NCBI RefSeq assembly: GCF_000234665.1 | Contig: NC_018325.1 | Location: forward strand, 80,001 to 144,000 | DNA from: Leishmania mexicana MHOM/GT/2001/U1103 | Lineage: Eukaryota > Euglenozoa > Kinetoplastea > Trypanosomatida > Trypanosomatidae | Length of the DNA: 64,000 nt | Direction of reading: 5' to 3' | Shown here: in pieces, positions 29,108-37,364 of the stretch | Layout: each line of letters opens with the position of its first letter | How positions within the stretch are numbered: the stretch's first letter is position 1 | Program-made: the position numbers and the translations under genes | The notes under the pieces: generated by a model | The model's input: only the letters and a program-made list of their open reading frames with translations | What the model was told of the DNA's origin: nothing | Database searches by the model: none

Positions 29108-31147
29108 ATGTCTCACTCACCAGCGGCAAGCGCTGCTGTCCAGCGCAGCGGTGGTACCCGTGGCGGTGCGTGGGAGGCCATCATCGATAAGGCCGTCTCC
29201 CTCGTCACGGAGTACCTCGCCTCCACCACACGCGAGTTCGACCCGGCAGCACCGCTCTCGCAGCACATGCTCCATCTCGTTGACCGCGGACGTCTGCGGG
29301 ACATCTTAGTGGAGCGAAACTACAACGAACTATGTGGGTCCTTTGGGTGCAGCAACAAGCCACGGGGGCTGCTCGCTGCGGGCAGTGGCACGCTGTCCTT
29401 CGAGTGGGACTCCTCGCTGTCCCTATCCGCATCAGACGCGGAGGGGGATGATACCACGGACGAAGAAACCGATGGACGCAGTCATGGCTCACACAGCCGC
29501 AGGCGAGGAGAGGCGGCAGACGGCGCAGGGGCAGCGGCACGGCCCACCGAGGATCAGCCGGACGCAGATGCTGAGGAGATCGTCTACGAGGAGGACCTGT
29601 ACACGGCAGAGTCTTTCCGACTCGCCCAGCGCCAACGCGCTATGCTGAACCGCATGCAGCGCAAGAAGCTGATGCGCGAGCAGAGGGCCATGCAGGCTGC
29701 CGCGACGTCAGACGCTGCGGCTGCTGTGCGACCAGCTCCGGTGGGCCCGGGCGGTAACGCACCGGCGTCCTCACGCGTGTTGCGCAACGGCTTGCTCGGC
29801 GCCAGTTTTCCGCAGCGCTTCTGTAGCCCCGAGTGCGAGGAGACGTACGAGTCGAGCATTATGCGGCGTGTGTCGCCGTACTTTGCATACGACTACCCGT
29901 CTGTCTTGGGCGCCATCACAAACCTGTTTCCCAACTTGAGAGTGGCGGCGCTGCAGCAACTCGCTGGCGCGGAGACATCCTCTGCAGGACTCGTGAAGCC
30001 TGTCTTGGAGACCCACCAGCAGGAAGGCTGCGACGCACCGGCTAATATCTCTGCCTCTGCTTCTGCTTGTCCTGCTGGTGGTGCGCTGAGGCCGGTGCAA
30101 GTGGGGGTCTCTCTCGAAAGTAGCGAGCTCATCCGCCGCAACCCGGGCACTGGCGCGGCGAGAGCTGCGCACAAAGCATGCGGCACCGACACGGCAGCGC
30201 AGATGAATGACGCGACCTCGGCACCGCTCCTTCGTGAGGTGCTTGAGCAGATGCAAGTGCTTCAGCACGTGTGGAACAACGAGGTGGGTCCGCGCTTATC
30301 CGAGACACACCTCTCGCGAATGTTGGATGACGCCGCCACCGCGTCGTCTCCTACGAGTGCAGCCACTGCAGCGAGGCACTTTGGGTCTGCACAGGTACCG
30401 GCGTCGTTCCCGCCGCGGCCAGTCCTCCGCGGCTCGCTGCTGCTACTTGACTTTATCATGAACACGAGCTGCGCACAAACGCGTCGGCTCTTTCACGCGC
30501 ACTATGCGCGTCATCGTCCCGCGCTGCAGCGGTGCCTCACTGCCGCGGCCTCACCGCGCGAACCCAGGGCAAGCTCGCTCTTCTACGGTGTCTCTGCGAA
30601 TATCGTCGCTGAGCTGGAGAAACGCAGCGTCGCAGCTTTGGCGGCGGCTGGCGCGGCTGAGGAATCCGTCGGCGACACGGCCTTCGATGTCGAGGATGAG
30701 GGTCTTCGCGTAGACCCGGGGCTGCAGCAGCAGCGCCGCGAGCTGCTCGTCTCGCACATCTTCTCCGAGGCCGTGACGGCCGCGTTGTCTCGTCTTCTCT
30801 TCGTGGACTACGCCGTCCTGTCCAGCATGGCGTGGTCGGGCGTGTGGTTCTCTTCTGTATCTCTCCGTCTGCCGGCGGGGCAGCAGACCAGCAGCTGCTC
30901 GCTGTTGCGCAGCCTGCAGTTTCCATGCGCCATACCCGCGGTGCTGCTGCAGCCTGCAGTGTCGACGCCGGAAGTGCTGGGGCTGGCCATGATTTTCTTG
31001 GTCGCCGCCGGCTGCTGCTCCGAGGGTGTGTGGCGCGGCTGCATGCGGGAGGAAGTGGCCTTTGACGAGGTCGCAGAGGTGATTGGGCTGACCCGCGACG
31101 ACATCGCCGCAGCGGTGGGGTCGCTGATGTTGGGCGAGGAGGCATGA
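29108..31147 (+). CDS. Rtr1/RPAP2-like zinc-binding protein
   Basis: The protein is 679 aa from this start. Residues 64-86 (RDILVERNYNELCGSFGCSN) match the start of the Rtr1/RPAP2 domain, with C76-x4-C81. The second half of the zinc site, FCSPEC (C239-x3-C243), lies after a ~155-residue insert that is acidic, then basic. Rtr1/RPAP2 proteins act on RNA polymerase II: CTD Ser5 dephosphorylation and Pol II assembly or import. Residues ~250-300 continue the domain's helical part (CEETYESSIMRRVSPYF). The C-terminal ~300 residues are mostly helical without a family I recognise. Starts at 28859, 29018 or 29036 are in frame; 29108 is preferred because the intervening translation is UTR-like and an acceptor lies 11 nt upstream. 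Confidence 0.75.
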   Translation: MSHSPAASAAVQRSGGTRGGAWEAIIDKAVSLVTEYLASTTREFDPAAPLSQHMLHLVDRGRLRDILVERNYNELCGSFGCSNKPRGLLAAGSGTLSFEWDSSLSLSASDAEGDDTTDEETDGRSHGSHSRRRGEAADGAGAAARPTEDQPDADAEEIVYEEDLYTAESFRLAQRQRAMLNRMQRKKLMREQRAMQAAATSDAAAAVRPAPVGPGGNAPASSRVLRNGLLGASFPQRFCSPECEETYESSIMRRVSPYFAYDYPSVLGAITNLFPNLRVAALQQLAGAETSSAGLVKPVLETHQQEGCDAPANISASASACPAGGALRPVQVGVSLESSELIRRNPGTGAARAAHKACGTDTAAQMNDATSAPLLREVLEQMQVLQHVWNNEVGPRLSETHLSRMLDDAATASSPTSAATAARHFGSAQVPASFPPRPVLRGSLLLLDFIMNTSCAQTRRLFHAHYARHRPALQRCLTAAASPREPRASSLFYGVSANIVAELEKRSVAALAAAGAAEESVGDTAFDVEDEGLRVDPGLQQQRRELLVSHIFSEAVTAALSRLLFVDYAVLSSMAWSGVWFSSVSLRLPAGQQTSSCSLLRSLQFPCAIPAVLLQPAVSTPEVLGLAMIFLVAAGCCSEGVWRGCMREEVAFDEVAEVIGLTRDDIAAAVGSLMLGEEA

Positions 31148-31861
31148 CGCACACGAGCGTCGGGCTGGTGTGTGGTCTGAGTGTGTGTGTGGGGGGGGGC
31201 GCTCCTCAGCATCCCCTCCCTCGACCGGGACGCGGTCTCCGCCGACGGCACCACCGGTGCATCCGCTGCCGTCCATCTTTTCACTCTAACTTCTCTTGTC
31301 TCTCACAGTTGCGCTCTAATCGGCGATTCAACGCGCATGCGCACAAAGCGGCAAAGGCCTTCGTGCAGCGATCACACGAAGAGGAAACGCGGCAAGTGTG
31401 CTTGAGCTTCGCGTGGTGCTCACAGCCATAGCCGCGGCCACCATCACGCCTGTCTGCCAAGGTGGGTCTGTCCCCTCCCCCTTACTCTCTGCTTCGCTTG
31501 ACGCGACGTCGTGAAAAATGGAGAAGTGATGGTGGCGACATCACGGACATGTCGCACAGCTCTTCGATCCATGCCCTTCTACCCCCTCCCCTCCTCTCCC
31601 TCAACTTACCCGCTCTCACCAGCCAAGGTGTAGAAGGTGTGTGTGTGTGTGCCATCCCTCCCCCCTCCCTCCGCTTCAGGAAGCAGCAAGGCACAGCCAC
31701 CAACGTCCGTATCGCACACGCGAAACACTGCCACGCTTAGATATTCGCCACGAGTGTTCATCACTAGTAGCAACCTCTTCTTCTCTGTGTGTGTGTCTTA
31801 CGAAGAGCACACGCGCACGCGCACTTGCCTCCGCCCTCGTCCCACCCCGACACCTCCAGCC
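31148..31861. other. Intergenic/UTR
   Basis: No gene is supported. C/T-rich segments lie at about 31570-31620 and 31660-31675. TTCTTCTCTGTGTGTGTGTC at 31777-31798 is followed by AG at 31805, a likely acceptor giving a ~56 nt leader for CFAP20. Confidence 0.6.
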
Positions 31862-32509
31862 ATGTTCCACAACAGCTACCAGGCAGGCTTCTTGTCGATC
31901 CTTTACAGCATCGGCTCGAAGCCGCTGCAGATTTGGGACTCGCAGGTGCGCAACGGTCACGTCAAGCGCATCACCGACGAGGACATCCAGAGTAGTGTGC
32001 TGGAGATTATGGGGAGCAATGTTAGCACGTGCTACATCGTCTGCCCCGCCAACCCGAAGCAGACCCTTGGCATCAAGCTGCCGTTTCTCGTCATGATTAT
32101 CAAGAACATGAAGAAGTACTTCTCCTTCGAGGTGACCATCCTGGACGACAAGAACATGCGCCGTCGCTTCCGCGCCAGCAACTACCAGAGCACAACGAAA
32201 GTGAAGCCGTTCATATGCACTATGCCGATGCGCCTCGATGAGGGCTGGAACCAGATCCAGTTCAACCTATCCGATTTCACGCGCCGCGCCTACGGCACGA
32301 ACTACGTCGAAACACTGCGGGTGCAGGTGCACGCGAACTGTCGCATCCGCCGTCTGTACTTCAGCGACCGCCTATACGCCGAGGAGGAGCTGCCACCGGA
32401 GTTCAAGCTGTTCCTGCCCATCGCCCAGCAGCCTCCGGCGGCGGCGGCGGCGGAGCAGAGAGACATGGAAGCCGCCGACGTGCCGCAGGCTGCCTCTGTG
32501 GCCCAGTGA
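31862..32509 (+). CDS. CFAP20: CFAP20/BUG22, conserved ciliary and flagellar protein
   Basis: The protein is 215 aa. Residues 1-~187 are nearly identical in pattern to CFAP20/BUG22/GTL3 across eukaryotes: [60 protein letters not shown] and [20 protein letters not shown] are all present. CFAP20 is an inner-junction component of axonemal doublets needed for normal beating; in trypanosomes the BUG22 orthologue affects flagellar motility. The usual protein ends near residue 190; here a ~25-residue Ala/Gln/Glu-rich tail is added. The start ATG coincides exactly with the conserved N-terminus. Confidence 0.97.
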   Translation: MFHNSYQAGFLSILYSIGSKPLQIWDSQVRNGHVKRITDEDIQSSVLEIMGSNVSTCYIVCPANPKQTLGIKLPFLVMIIKNMKKYFSFEVTILDDKNMRRRFRASNYQSTTKVKPFICTMPMRLDEGWNQIQFNLSDFTRRAYGTNYVETLRVQVHANCRIRRLYFSDRLYAEEELPPEFKLFLPIAQQPPAAAAAEQRDMEAADVPQAASVAQ

Positions 32510-32754
32510 GTCCCGTCGCCACCTCCCCCTCCCCCCCCGCGGGCCGCGCTGCCCCTGCGTGTGTGTGTGCGAGGCTCGTGTGTCCCTTGTTCGCTTTGTT
32601 AGTTTCTCGCTTCTCTTTCCTGCCCGCCCCTCCCCCGAGTTGTGTGGTGGCGGCGTGAAACGGTCCCCCCCCCCTCCTCCCTCTTCCTCTATGTATTGGT
32701 AGCTGATGCTGATGTGGTGATGACGAGAGCACACATGGAGGTACATGTGGGCAC

Positions 32755-32756
<2 letters not shown>

Positions 32757-32788
<32 letters not shown>
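32757..32788. repeat. (GT)16 microsatellite
   Basis: A perfect dinucleotide run of 32 bases in the region downstream of CFAP20. It is likely to vary in length between strains. Confidence 0.9.
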
Positions 32789-32790
<2 letters not shown>

Positions 32791-33488
32791 CTATGTACAT
32801 CTCTGATTGAAAGGCAAAGGACACGGAAAGCACAAAGCGCAGGAAGAGGTCAACCCCGTGCGGAGGCGGGGGTGGCTTCTGCCATCAGCGTCGCGGACAC
32901 TGACGGTAGTTGTCCCCTCTCTCCTCCGCTCGTTCCCTCCCTCGTACTGCGGACTGCGCTGGTCTGTGCGCTACATGTAGGCGCAGGTCTCTGCGAGCGT
33001 AGGCGATGTTGGTGGGGTGCGTCAGCAAGCTCCCTTCTTCATTCCCCCCAAACACCCTCTCAAGGGTCTCTCTCTCTCGGGGTCAGTTGCCTCGCAAGTA
33101 GTATCACGTCAACTTCGACCCCTTTCCACTGCTCGACCCATCCTTCTCCTGCATGGCAGTCTCGTCTCCCCCAGTGTCCGCTCCTCCACACACTCTCGCG
33201 CATCCCCGACGCACCCATTGACACACACATACATGTACGTATAACCGTGCCAAGCGTGTTCGTGCGGCATCACGAAGGCCCTCTTCGAGAGGGAAAGCGA
33301 AACTCCCGCTCCTCGCCCTGCGGACGGGAGAGGGACACGGACGTGCGTGGATCACGTAGCGCACACGGGCCTCGCACAGACATACACAGAAAGAGAGAGA
33401 ACAAGGGAGGTGGACGTCGGGTAAGCATTGCGGCTGCACCCTACGCACGTAGACAGACAGACGCCTCCCAAGGTGGGGACGCTCGGCC

Positions 33489-33520
33489 ATCCCCCCCCCC
33501 TCCCCCACCCCGCTTATCAG
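33489..33520 (+). promoter_or_regulatory. Predicted trans-splice acceptor directly at the start codon
   Basis: A C/T tract of about 29 bases is followed by TTATCAG, and the ATG begins at 33522. Splicing at this AG would leave a one-base 5' UTR after the spliced leader. No other tract of this quality lies within several hundred bases. Confidence 0.55.
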
Positions 33521-33521
33521 A

Positions 33522-34595
33522 ATGCAGCAGCTCAAGCGTATCCGTCACCCCTCCGGCTCAGAGATCCTTTTCGATGCCAAGTGGCATCAGTACAAGCTGG
33601 GCGGCACGGCTCTGCGCTCCGTGTCGAAGCTGCTTGACCGCTTCTTCCCCTTCGACGAGAAGCGCGTGCTGGAGCTGGTCTCCAAGAAGACGGGGCAGCC
33701 GGTGGACAAGATCAAGCAAGGCTGGTCGCGGCAGGCCCTCCTCGGCAAGAACGTGCATGAGTTTATCGAGTGCAAGCTGCTCAGCAAACCGCCGCCGACT
33801 TTTACGCTGCTGATGAAGCGCAAGCAGGCCCGAGAGGCAGCACGGCCGGCGGACGCGACAGGGCCCGCCGCAATCACGACGACACCTCTTGAAGACGAGG
33901 TGCTGCACGGGGAGGAGGCTCTCTATCTGCCAGTGGCCGAGATGGCCGTAGAGAAGGTGCTGAGCACCTACGACGTGCTCGGCGCGGAGCAGGTGATTGC
34001 CGCACCCGGGTGGGGCATTGCCGGCACGATCGACTTCATGGGCCGAAACCGCCACACGAACCGCGTGCTCATCGGTGACTGGAAGACAACCGGAAGCACC
34101 ACGAGCAACTTCCGCTTCGGCTCATTTGAAACGGCGTGCCCAGGTGCGCTGCGGCACCTGCCGAACAGCAAGACGTACCGGTACGCAATGCAGGTGATCA
34201 TCTACGGAGAGATCCTAGCCCGGGAGCAGTACTTTGAAAAGCAGTTCTTCGACGCCCAGCTGCGAGCGTCGCTGACGGCGTCGTTGGCCGTCCCCAGCAC
34301 GGATGTGACGCCGCCACCGCCACGGGCGAAGACCAGAGGACGGCCGAGCAGCCGGGCCGCTGCGCCCGCGAAGTCCGACATTGGAAGTGATGTCGAGAGT
34401 CTGCTGAAGACCTTCTACCACAACAACACCGAGCAGCGCTTCGAGTACGGCATTGTACAGCTAGCCAAGGGAGAGGACGGCGGGGTGGTGGCGGAGTTCA
34501 AGGAGGTCACGCCAGCGACGGTGATGCCGCCAGATTGCCCTGAGATGACCTTCGACAGCTTGCTGCAGCGGGTGATGGAAGGGGTTGGGGTTTAG
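33522..34595 (+). CDS. PD-(D/E)XK nuclease of the RecB/Cas4/MGME1 type
   Basis: The protein is 357 aa. The motif set of this nuclease class is present in order: GKNVHEFIE (H79, E80), then GIAGTIDFMG (D171), then IGDWKTTG (D186-x-K188), then the RecB-type helix QVIIY (Q224-x3-Y228). D171, D186 and K188 form the expected metal site. Mitochondrial MGME1 and phage or poxvirus-like relatives share this layout. The N-terminal ~75 residues hold a conserved-looking WHQYKLGGTALRSVSKLLDR block, as in proteins of this family that act on DNA ends. Residues ~250-290 form a Pro/Arg-rich insert. No clear import presequence is visible. DNA repair or (kineto)plast DNA processing is inferred. Confidence 0.75.
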   Translation: MQQLKRIRHPSGSEILFDAKWHQYKLGGTALRSVSKLLDRFFPFDEKRVLELVSKKTGQPVDKIKQGWSRQALLGKNVHEFIECKLLSKPPPTFTLLMKRKQAREAARPADATGPAAITTTPLEDEVLHGEEALYLPVAEMAVEKVLSTYDVLGAEQVIAAPGWGIAGTIDFMGRNRHTNRVLIGDWKTTGSTTSNFRFGSFETACPGALRHLPNSKTYRYAMQVIIYGEILAREQYFEKQFFDAQLRASLTASLAVPSTDVTPPPPRAKTRGRPSSRAAAPAKSDIGSDVESLLKTFYHNNTEQRFEYGIVQLAKGEDGGVVAEFKEVTPATVMPPDCPEMTFDSLLQRVMEGVGV

Positions 34596-37364
34596 GAGAG
34601 GGAGTCGTGTTTCGGTGTGTGCCCCTTCACCACCCTCACAGCTCATTCCTCTCACGCCCACCCGAGCGCTGTTATCGTACTCCACCGCCACAGTTGTAGT
34701 GTTTCATCGCCCTTCAGTCGTGCGCACCGGCAGCGGTATGGGGGGAGGGGGAGGGGGGGTCCAGTGAGGAAGAGGGTCGGGGGTGGCCTGGGGATGCAGC
34801 CGATGGCGAGGGGGTGAAAGATTTTGCCTACCGTTCAGAGCGCACAGCGTGATGCTGTGCTTTTGATGTGCGCACGCGCGCGCCTGGTTAGCGGGGACGA
34901 GGGTGAATGAGCGTGCGCAAAGTGCAGAGGTGTGCGTGATGTCGCACCCTATGTTGTTTCTCTTCACCAGTCAGACGGCTGAGGATAATGATTTCTGCCC
35001 ACCCCACATCCTCCACCCTTCGACGGGGCTCACACAGAAAACGGAAAGGGATCAAGGTGGCACGGACGGATGATACGCTCGGGGCTGTGAGTTGGAGGGA
35101 GGGAGGGGAAGGGGGAGTGTCCGTGCATGTGCTGGGCACATCACCCTCGCACAGGCATCTCGTGGCAGTGGACCTGATTGCACCTCTTCTGTGTGTGCGC
35201 GAGCGTGTGAACACGTTTGTGTCTGAAGAGATGTGATTGGCAGCTGCTCTGCACCACTGTGCGTCTCCCTTACAGCACTGCCGCGCAGCTTGCGTAGCCT
35301 TCAAGAACCTCTCCACTGGGTAGGGGTGGTTGCCTCCTCGGTACTACTCACTCACTCACTCCGCCTCTCTGTGACCATTGCATGCACGACCTTCTGGCGC
35401 ATGCAACCGGTGTTTGATGGCTTCGCTCTTACGAGCTTCCCGCGCTGTGTGTCCTTCTGCCTGTCTGAGTGCAACAGGTCATAAGCGCTCCCTTCCTCCG
35501 CTCTTTTCACTGCGGCGTCGCTCCGCGCTGAGTCGCGTACCCGCATCTCCGTACACGCACACACACACACAGCACACGCGCGCACTCCACAGGCAAAACG
35601 GTGCTGCACTCGAGCATCGCCGCAACAACAGCAGAATAAAAGTTTTTTTAGGCGTCCCGCCTCACCGCACGGCTACGAGACCAACGGAGGAGGAGGAGGA
35701 GGCGTTCGACTGGCACACCGCTGTTAGTGCGCACGTCAGCAGCCCATCACCACCACCTTCGTACCCCCTGAAGTGGGGCTGTCTCTCCTCCTTCCCTTAT
35801 CCTCTCTAGGTTTGCTGCGAACAGGTGCAGGGGTAGACACCATACTATCGTGAAGGCGTGCGCACATCCATAGAGGTACTTCTTCCCTCTCTCCCCCGGC
35901 CGCGAGCAGTACGCTGAAGTCGAAAGGGAGCAAGCGCCAGCAACTTACACTAGAGGAAAGTCGGCAGCCGCAATCAGCTCTCCTGTGCTGCCTCCGCATC
36001 CATCTTTGCTGCCGTTGTTTGCCATTATCCGCCACTTCACCGCCCACCACGACGGCCGTTGCGTGGTGAGTCTGCGAACTGCAACGGTGGTGAAGAAAAC
36101 CACAAGGAGAGAGACGGAGGCACACACACACACACACGCACACGCATACGAACCCGCATAAGCCCAGAGAAAAACGTCCTCTGCCTCCCCCCTCCCTCCC
36201 TCGCGGCTCTGTGCTGTGGGCCGCGCCACCCACTGACTCTCTGCTCCGTCTGGGGTGCCCGTACGTTTGTGGGGAGTGCGCGGGCGGCTGCTCTTCCAAG
36301 CTCACACAGACGGCACCACCTTCTGCTTTAGTATTGGTCTTTATCTTCGCCCCCACCCCCAACTCTTCAACGGGCGTCTGTGCCTGCGCCTGTCTGCGCT
36401 CGTTACCGTTGTGGTGCTATCACTGCTTTAGCGGCATCGCCTCACGCTTCGCCCCTCACACCTTTCTCTCTCGTGTTTGGGCTTCGGGTGGCGAAGGGGC
36501 GGAGGCGGAGGAGGAAGAGGGTGCGTGCCTTTACGCTACGCTGAGGGGCGTTTGACCGCCGTGTCTCCGTCCCCCGTCACTGTCACACCCTTCGTGCCGT
36601 GTCACTGCATGGGTCTTGTTGGCTTGGCTTCTTTTTTGGGTACACCGCCATTCTGTTTCGTGCGCTCGCCACATCTTCCTCACCCTGCCGTCTGCCGTCT
36701 GCCCTCGTTGTTGCTGCCATTGGTTTGCTGCAAGCATATTTCTTCCTCGTCGTGTTCGGTGCGTCCGTCTAACCCTGCCTCGCGCAGGTCGGTGAGAAGT
36801 GTGTGTCCGTCTGGGCTGGGGCGCCGCTGACCCCATCGCCTCTTCCTTGTTCCGTGTGTCTTTACTCGATTTCGGGTCGGTGCCGTCGTGCCCACCCGCC
36901 CGTTTTGCTGTGGTGTGTCTCCTGTGTCTTTTCTTTTAGATCGGCACATCCGTCGCGTGCGTGTGTGCGCGCCATCACCTCCTTTTTCCGTTGGCGCGGC
37001 TTGTCGGCGTCTCTGCAGTGCTCTCGCTGCGTTTTTCTTCGTCCCCCCCCGCCGGGAGGACATCCTTTTGTGCCTGTAGGGTGGAGTAGGGTAGGGTGGG
37101 CACTGCGCACGGCTGCGGTTCGCGCTCGCTCTCACAGGCTCACGCCGCGCTCCTCCCCTGCCACCCTCGGGCCTTCTCAACCCCCCCCACTGTGCGCGTT
37201 GTGGCGTTGCTGTGCTGTAGAAGAGCACGTCGAGAGAGAAAGTCTCAGACACGGCGAGCGCACGTCGCACGAGCGTCCGTGCACGAGCGCAGCGGTTCGC
37301 GTCACCTCTCCGTATGAGTTGTCGCTCTTTCTCTCTGCGTTGTTTGGACTCCTGCTGAGCTGCG
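34596..37364. other. Long gene-free region (2.8 kb) upstream of the deubiquitinase
   Basis: No open frame here has protein-like composition or a sensible start on either strand. The first ~650 nt are G-rich (for example 34739-34764) and probably 3' UTR. An A/T-rich patch AATAAAAGTTTTTTTA occurs near 35635-35650. From ~36180 the strand becomes pyrimidine-rich, ending with CTCTTTCTCTCTGC and AG at 37358-37359, five bases before the ATG. The length is several times the usual spacing in this window, so a long 5' UTR, an unrecognised ncRNA or a lost gene are all possible. Confidence 0.55.

Larger units (their letters stand above)
32510..33521. other. Intergenic/UTR with GT microsatellite
   Basis: No gene is supported. 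A (GT)16 run lies at 32757-32788. The stretch ends in an almost pure C/T tract at 33489-33517 followed by CAG ending at 33520, one base before the next ATG. Confidence 0.65.

Noticed and set aside
37285..37310. tRNA B-box-like GGTTCGCGTC
   Set aside because: It does not match the GTTCRANNC consensus and no acceptor stem or anticodon arm can be folded around it.
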